A DNA stretch of 64,000 nucleotides. Source: Trileptium ribeirensis (Eukaryota; Nematoda; Enoplea; Enoplida; Thoracostomopsidae). Made by a program: the position numbers and the translations under genes. Of the stretch, positions 59,560-64,000 are shown piece by piece (position 1 is the stretch's first letter; every line of letters begins with the position of its first letter). Below the pieces are notes generated by a model, which saw only the letters and a program-made list of their open reading frames with translations, made no database searches and was not told the origin of the DNA. The stretch spans positions 1 through 64,000 of the forward strand of contig JASANE010030260.1 of the NCBI GenBank assembly GCA_030248225.1, given 5' to 3'.

Positions 59560-61110
59560 ATGGAAATGGAGACAGTGAAAGGGTTGAGTAGCACAGGTAA
59601 ATAGCAAGCTCCGCTCTAACGCTGTAAGAGCAACCCGGAACTTAAACATAGGAATGAAGACAGTGGAAGGTTTGAATAACACAGGTAAATAGCAAGCTCT
59701 GCTCTAACGTTGTAAGAGTAACACGGAAATTAAACATGGGCATGGAGAAGTCAAAGGTTTGAATAACACAGGTAAATAGCAAGCTAACGCTGTAAGAGCA
59801 GCCCGGAACTTAAACAAGGAAATGGAGACGTTGAAAGGGTTGAATAACACAGGTAAATATCAAGCTCCACTCTAACGCTGTAAGAGTAACCCGGAACTTA
59901 AACATAGGAATGAAGACAGTGAAAGGTTTGAATAACACAGGTAAATAGCAAGCTCCGCTCTAACGCTGTAAGAGTAACACGGAAATTAAACATGGGAATG
60001 GAGAAGTCAAAGGGTTAAATAACACAGTTAAATAGCAAGCTAACGCTGCAAGAGCAGCCCGGAACTTAAACATAGAAATGGAGACATTGAAAGGGTTGAA
60101 TACCACAGTTAAATAGCAAGCTCCGCTCTAACGCTGTAAGAACAGCCCGGTACTTAAACAAGGAAATGGAGACGTTGAAAGGGTTGAATAACACAGGTAA
60201 ATACCAAGCTCCACTCTAACGCTGTAAGAGTAACCCGGAACTTAACATAGGAATGAAGACAGTGAAAGGTTTGAATAACACAGGAAAATAGCAAGCTCCG
60301 CTCTAACGCTGTAAGAGTAACACGGAAATTAAACATGGGAATGGAGAAGTCAAAGGGTGAATAACGCAGGTAAATAGCAAGCTCCGCGCTAATGCTGTAA
60401 ATGTAACGCAGAACTTAAACATGGGAATGAAGACAGTGATTGGGTTGAATAACACAGTTAAATACCAAGCTCCGCTCTAACGCTGTAAGAATGACACGGA
60501 AATTAAATATGGAAATGGAGACAGTTAAAGGTTTGAATAACGCAGTTAAATTGAAAGCTCCGCTCTAACGTTGTAAGAGTAACGCGGAAATTAAACATGG
60601 AAACGGAGACAGTGAAAGGGTTGAATATCACAGTTAAATAGCAAGCTCCGCTCTAACGCTGTAAGAGCAGCCCGGAACTTAAACATGGAAATGGAGACAT
60701 TGAAAGGGTTGAATAACACAGTTAAATAGCAAGCTCCGCTCTAACGCTGAAAGAGTAACCCGGAACTTAAACATAGGAATGAAGACAGTGATTGGGTTGA
60801 ATGAATAACATACTTAAATACCAAGCTCCGCTCTAACGCTGTAAGAATGACACGGAAATTAAACATGGAAATGGAGACAGTTAAAGGTTTGAATAACACA
60901 GTTAAATTGAAAGCTCCGCTCTAACGTTGTAAGAGTAACGCGGAAATTAAACATGGAAATGGAGACAGTTAAAGGTTTGAACAACACAGTTAAATTGAAA
61001 GCTCCGCTCTAACGTTGTAAGAGTAACGCGGAAATTAAACATGGGAATGGAGACAGTAAAGGGTTTGAATAACACAGGTAAATAGCAAGCTCCGCTGTAA
61101 CGCTGTATGA
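59560..61110. repeat. 88-bp minisatellite, about 18 units
   Basis: A unit with GCAAGCTCCGCTCTAACGCT, GTAAGAGTAACCCGGAACTT and AAACATGGAAATGGAGACAG repeats head to tail about every 85-88 bases from 59600 to 61090. Some units lack the 9 bases TCCGCTCTA. Variants alternate in a way that suggests higher-order units. It starts about 260 bases upstream of the phosphatase-like ATG. Confidence 0.95.
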
Positions 61111-63138
61111 GTAAACCCCGAAAAAATACAGTGGCAAAGTTTGAAAACAACGTTTGAAACTATTTCTATAGTATGCAAACTAAGTCGCCCATTTGAGGCT
61201 CACTCAAAAATTACTTCTTGTACATGTTATTCAGTTAGATCTTAGTTGCTGTCATTGGATCTATATTTATTAACCGAGCGATAGATTAACGGGAAAACAA
61301 TTGCTCCTATAACTTCATTGTGTGCAAAGGATAGAAAAGCTAACTATTTGGATAGCTTGGCAAAAGCTTCTATGAATCTCAATAATATTGTAAACATTTA
61401 TAATTAATGAAAAATTTGCTGCCAAACAGCAGTTAATACACATACAGCACTCGTAGAAAAATTTCGCATGCAGTGAATACTAGCAAGTCGAAAAGATTTA
61501 AACTTGGGTAAGTCAATGAGCTAAGTAAAGTGGTTGAGGTAATTTGCGGTTTTGTTTGCGGATGCCGTGATCTGACATAGCATTGTTGGGTTTGGATGTG
61601 ACAATTCCTTGGCTAGCCCGCTCTGAATTCCCTAACCTGTTTATCAAATAAATATAAAGTTCAAAGATAATTTTAAAGTCTATTAACTAAACTGACCAAT
61701 CTTGTAAAAAAATTACTCTACGTTCAATTCGCTAGTTGGTCTGGTTCAAGTCGCACTAATTTGTTAAGGAATTGCAATCAGGCTCTTGGGGTCCGACTCA
61801 ATGAAGTGTGATCTCCGAAATGCCAATATTTATCAAGAATGCCTAGGATAACTGAGAGATTTTCGCGCAGACCTGGAGCGATAACAGAATGCTTGGACCA
61901 AAACCATATGGCAACCGCTCAGCTCACATTTTTAGTCTATGAGCTATCAAAGAGATCGCGGCTGCAGAAAATACAGGAAGATAGGATACTCAAACAGCGT
62001 TTTAGTTTTACCCACCTATAACTTTTTTGTGTGAGCAAATGGTAGGTGCATGTGTATGCACTAGGACTAGGAGAAACCTTTTTGATACAACATCTAGCAA
62101 CACGGGTAACGCCGTCGTGTTCCTTGAAACGAAGTCGATACGTCTCCGGCTTCCCCACACTTTAATGAAAGCCTTTTCCAGAGAGATTATTTAACTTAGC
62201 AAGCCACGTGCGAGTTTTTAAAACGGTGTCCGGCCTGGTTCATATCGGTGAGACGCGTACTTAATACGTAGTTGCTGTGTCAAATGCATGAATAACTTAT
62301 GAGTTACATTCAAAATTGCTGGGCTCTCACTATTTGATCATGCTGAGTTTCCGTTTCCGTCCCGCCTTCCCTAGTGAACGTCATGTCATGTTGATACTAT
62401 GAGGTGATGGTAATAAGTTTTTCTCTAAGACGTCGTTAACGTTTAAACCATATTATCGCCTCTAATATTCAGAATGATTCTAGTATCGTCCAAGAACAAA
62501 ATATGTTTCTCTTTCGTACACAAGGCTATTCAGACCATTCTGGTTCATGCGATCTAAAGACACGTTCCATTACGGCGTTTTCGAAACAGTAAGGATTTTA
62601 ACTGTTCAGAAAATCGTACTTAATGTTGCATAAACTTCTAATATATGCTCAAGCAACGAGGCAAATAGCTGAACGAACGTAAGCATCAGTTAAGCTCGGC
62701 TTCAAAGGACAAAATTACAAGGTTTGCGTGTATTGGTTTTGAGAAATTCTTAGCGGCAAATCATTAGGGAAGCGCAAACACAAATCTATGTACACAGCTA
62801 TGATATATTGACAAGCCATATTGAAATGGCGAACATCGATGTTTATTTTTTGCTCAATTGGCCACTATTTGAGAAGGCAAACATGAAAATTAATCAATAC
62901 CATCATGAAACAGTGTAACCTTGTGTATCCAGGTACCATCATATGGTAACCAATGCAGTCAATCAAGGCAAACAACATAAATTTTCTACGAAATAACTAA
63001 AAACGCGTTTTCGACGCAGTGTCTGTTTTCTTTACTTAAACTCACGGGCGCTATCATTTGATCTCATACCGTCCGAATTCAAGTCACTACGCGTGTTGCA
63101 TTGCCACTATACCATGTGCGTGGTTCATCTAGCCGACC
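61111..63138. other. Intergenic DNA, one weak exon-like block
   Basis: The only coding-like piece is 62078-62159 on the minus strand, bounded by TAAAG and GTTTCT and open in two frames. I do not call it as a gene. Confidence 0.4.
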
Positions 63139-63236
63139 GCATATAAAAATGTTATCCTGTCAACACCTAGTACAGAAGCCCAGTCTATCTCAACTTTTAG
63201 CCTGTTGCGAGTGAATCGTTCATCCTGCAGGTAGGA
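63139..63236 (+). promoter_or_regulatory. Candidate TATA promoter with short first exon
   Basis: CATATAAAAAT at 63140-63150 is followed about 30 bases later by CTAGTACAG, and CCTGCAG/GTAGGA at 63228-63236 gives a plausible splice donor. No coding sequence is attached, and the signal may be chance in AT-rich DNA. Confidence 0.22.
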
Positions 63237-63514
63237 ACTATACTGCGCTTTATTTCCGGAATATCACTATTTGAATTTTTGAATCATCCTCATTATTGTG
63301 TATTGAATAAATCTTTCCAGCTTAGAGTGTAATCATTATAATAATAAAGCTCTCGCTGTCAGCACATGGCACTTGATTTTCACAGTTTGTTGTACTTAAA
63401 TATACAAGATATCTGTAAACATTTGTCTTTATATAACTTATTCGGCACAAGTTAAAAATACAAAGTGTGAGCAAATAGCAAAATCCCAACTTCCATCGCA
63501 CGAGAAATGCTTAC

Positions 63515-63614
63515 CACACAATGTGTGATTAACCAAGAACTTATATGGATAACGCCATGAAATACCCAGTATTCCCATAAAAACAAATGGTATCTTTATG
63601 TCAATGTTCTTGGT
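63515..63614 (-). CDS. Candidate short exon, hydrophobic product
   Basis: A 100-base block is bounded by a CCTTAG acceptor and a GTAAGC donor on the minus strand. It is open in one frame, encoding a 33-residue stretch with a membrane-like segment (IPFVFMGILGISW). It lies 200 bases downstream of the candidate exon at the right edge, but the phases of the two only agree for the less open frame of that exon. It may be chance. Confidence 0.22.
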
Positions 63615-63817
63615 CTAAGGCTTCAATAAAAAGTATGAGTCAGTTTAAGTATGTATTCTTGCCAAAATACTTTTGGAATTTGATGCCTTATGGCCTAAGC
63701 TTTCGTGCGCATCACTGTCGGTATGATGATGGGTCACACTGAGCCATTTTCAGGCAAAAACATACCTCAAATGCCAGTATATCACCATAGAAGGAGCAAC
63801 AGTAACTCATAACTTAC

Positions 63818-64000
63818 ACAGTATCGAGCGGAACGGTGGCCAAGTTCGAAGCTGTGAGACAACATGTCACCATAGTCGATGACTGTTGTTGACCTCCGCT
63901 ATCTCGTCGAGACGTGCTCGATGCTCTGTGGACATGATTACCATTGATGAAGCTGTATTGTCTCTCCAGTGATACGTCGACAGCGTTACTTGTCAGCGGC
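63818..64000 (-). CDS. Candidate partial exon entering from the right edge
   Basis: Base composition rises to near-even GC, and a perfect GTAAGT donor follows position 63818 on the minus strand. One frame is open for all 61 codons to the window edge, Ser/Thr-rich with an RRDSGG stretch. A second frame gives a more compact-looking stretch near the donor (DYGDMLSHSFELGHR) but has stops further upstream. The correct frame cannot be decided here and I recognise no family. Confidence 0.35.

Noticed and set aside
59560..61110. Repetitive coding region (short frames on the minus strand with repeated residues)
   Set aside because: The frames break at every unit-length change; the repeats are a non-coding minisatellite.
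62078..62159. Short minus-strand exon
   Set aside because: Open in two frames and too short to judge; splice sites are only fair.

Overview
This is a stretch of AT-rich animal nuclear DNA. It shows long introns with GT/AG splice sites, many decayed transposable elements of animal type, satellite arrays and microsatellites, and nothing bacterial, plasmid-like or CRISPR-like. The non-LTR element with an RNase H domain, the piggyBac-, hAT- and Merlin-like elements, and scattered CCTAA runs fit an arthropod. That is a weak guess; flatworms and other invertebrates are not excluded.

Two host genes can be supported. The larger is a nine-exon sphingolipid delta-4 desaturase (DEGS1 family) on the minus strand, from the ATG at 42470 to the stop at 19806. 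All splice phases agree, and the spliced 389-residue product carries the three histidine boxes at the spacing of human DEGS1, plus a C-terminal extension of about 66 residues. The second is a single-exon gene, also on the minus strand (58593-59297). It encodes a dual-specificity-phosphatase-like protein whose catalytic Cys is replaced by Ser, so it is probably a pseudophosphatase. A piece of its 3' end is duplicated next door. A third minus-strand gene may enter from the right edge (exon-like blocks at 63818-64000 and 63515-63614), but this is uncertain.

Layout: 1-5.9 kb is repeat-rich intergenic DNA. A broken non-LTR retrotransposon (RT and RNase H, minus strand) lies at 5.9-7.05 kb. From 7 to 19.8 kb the DNA is intergenic, with one copy of a dispersed repeat at 14.8-16.1 kb. 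The desaturase gene fills 19.8-42.5 kb. Its introns hold a near-identical 295-bp tandem array, a Merlin-like DNA transposon with 227-bp inverted ends, a hAT-like MITE, a 165-bp satellite, a decayed 160-bp repeat, two more copies of the dispersed repeat, and a tRNA-like module. A broken Ty3/gypsy element with a tRNA-Trp-type primer site (CsRn1-like) lies at 43.3-47.9 kb, about 0.8 kb upstream of the desaturase start codon. The interval 48-58 kb carries a hairpin cluster, a strand-asymmetric pyrimidine/purine block, a piggyBac-like MITE, and a gag-protease fragment of a second gypsy element. The pseudophosphatase follows, with an 18-unit 88-bp minisatellite starting about 260 bp upstream of its ATG. 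The last 3 kb is sparse.

I see no operon-like or multi-gene system. The most novel points are the inactive-looking phosphatase with its partial duplicate and adjacent minisatellite, the desaturase C-terminal extension, and the unusual architecture of several MITEs and satellites.
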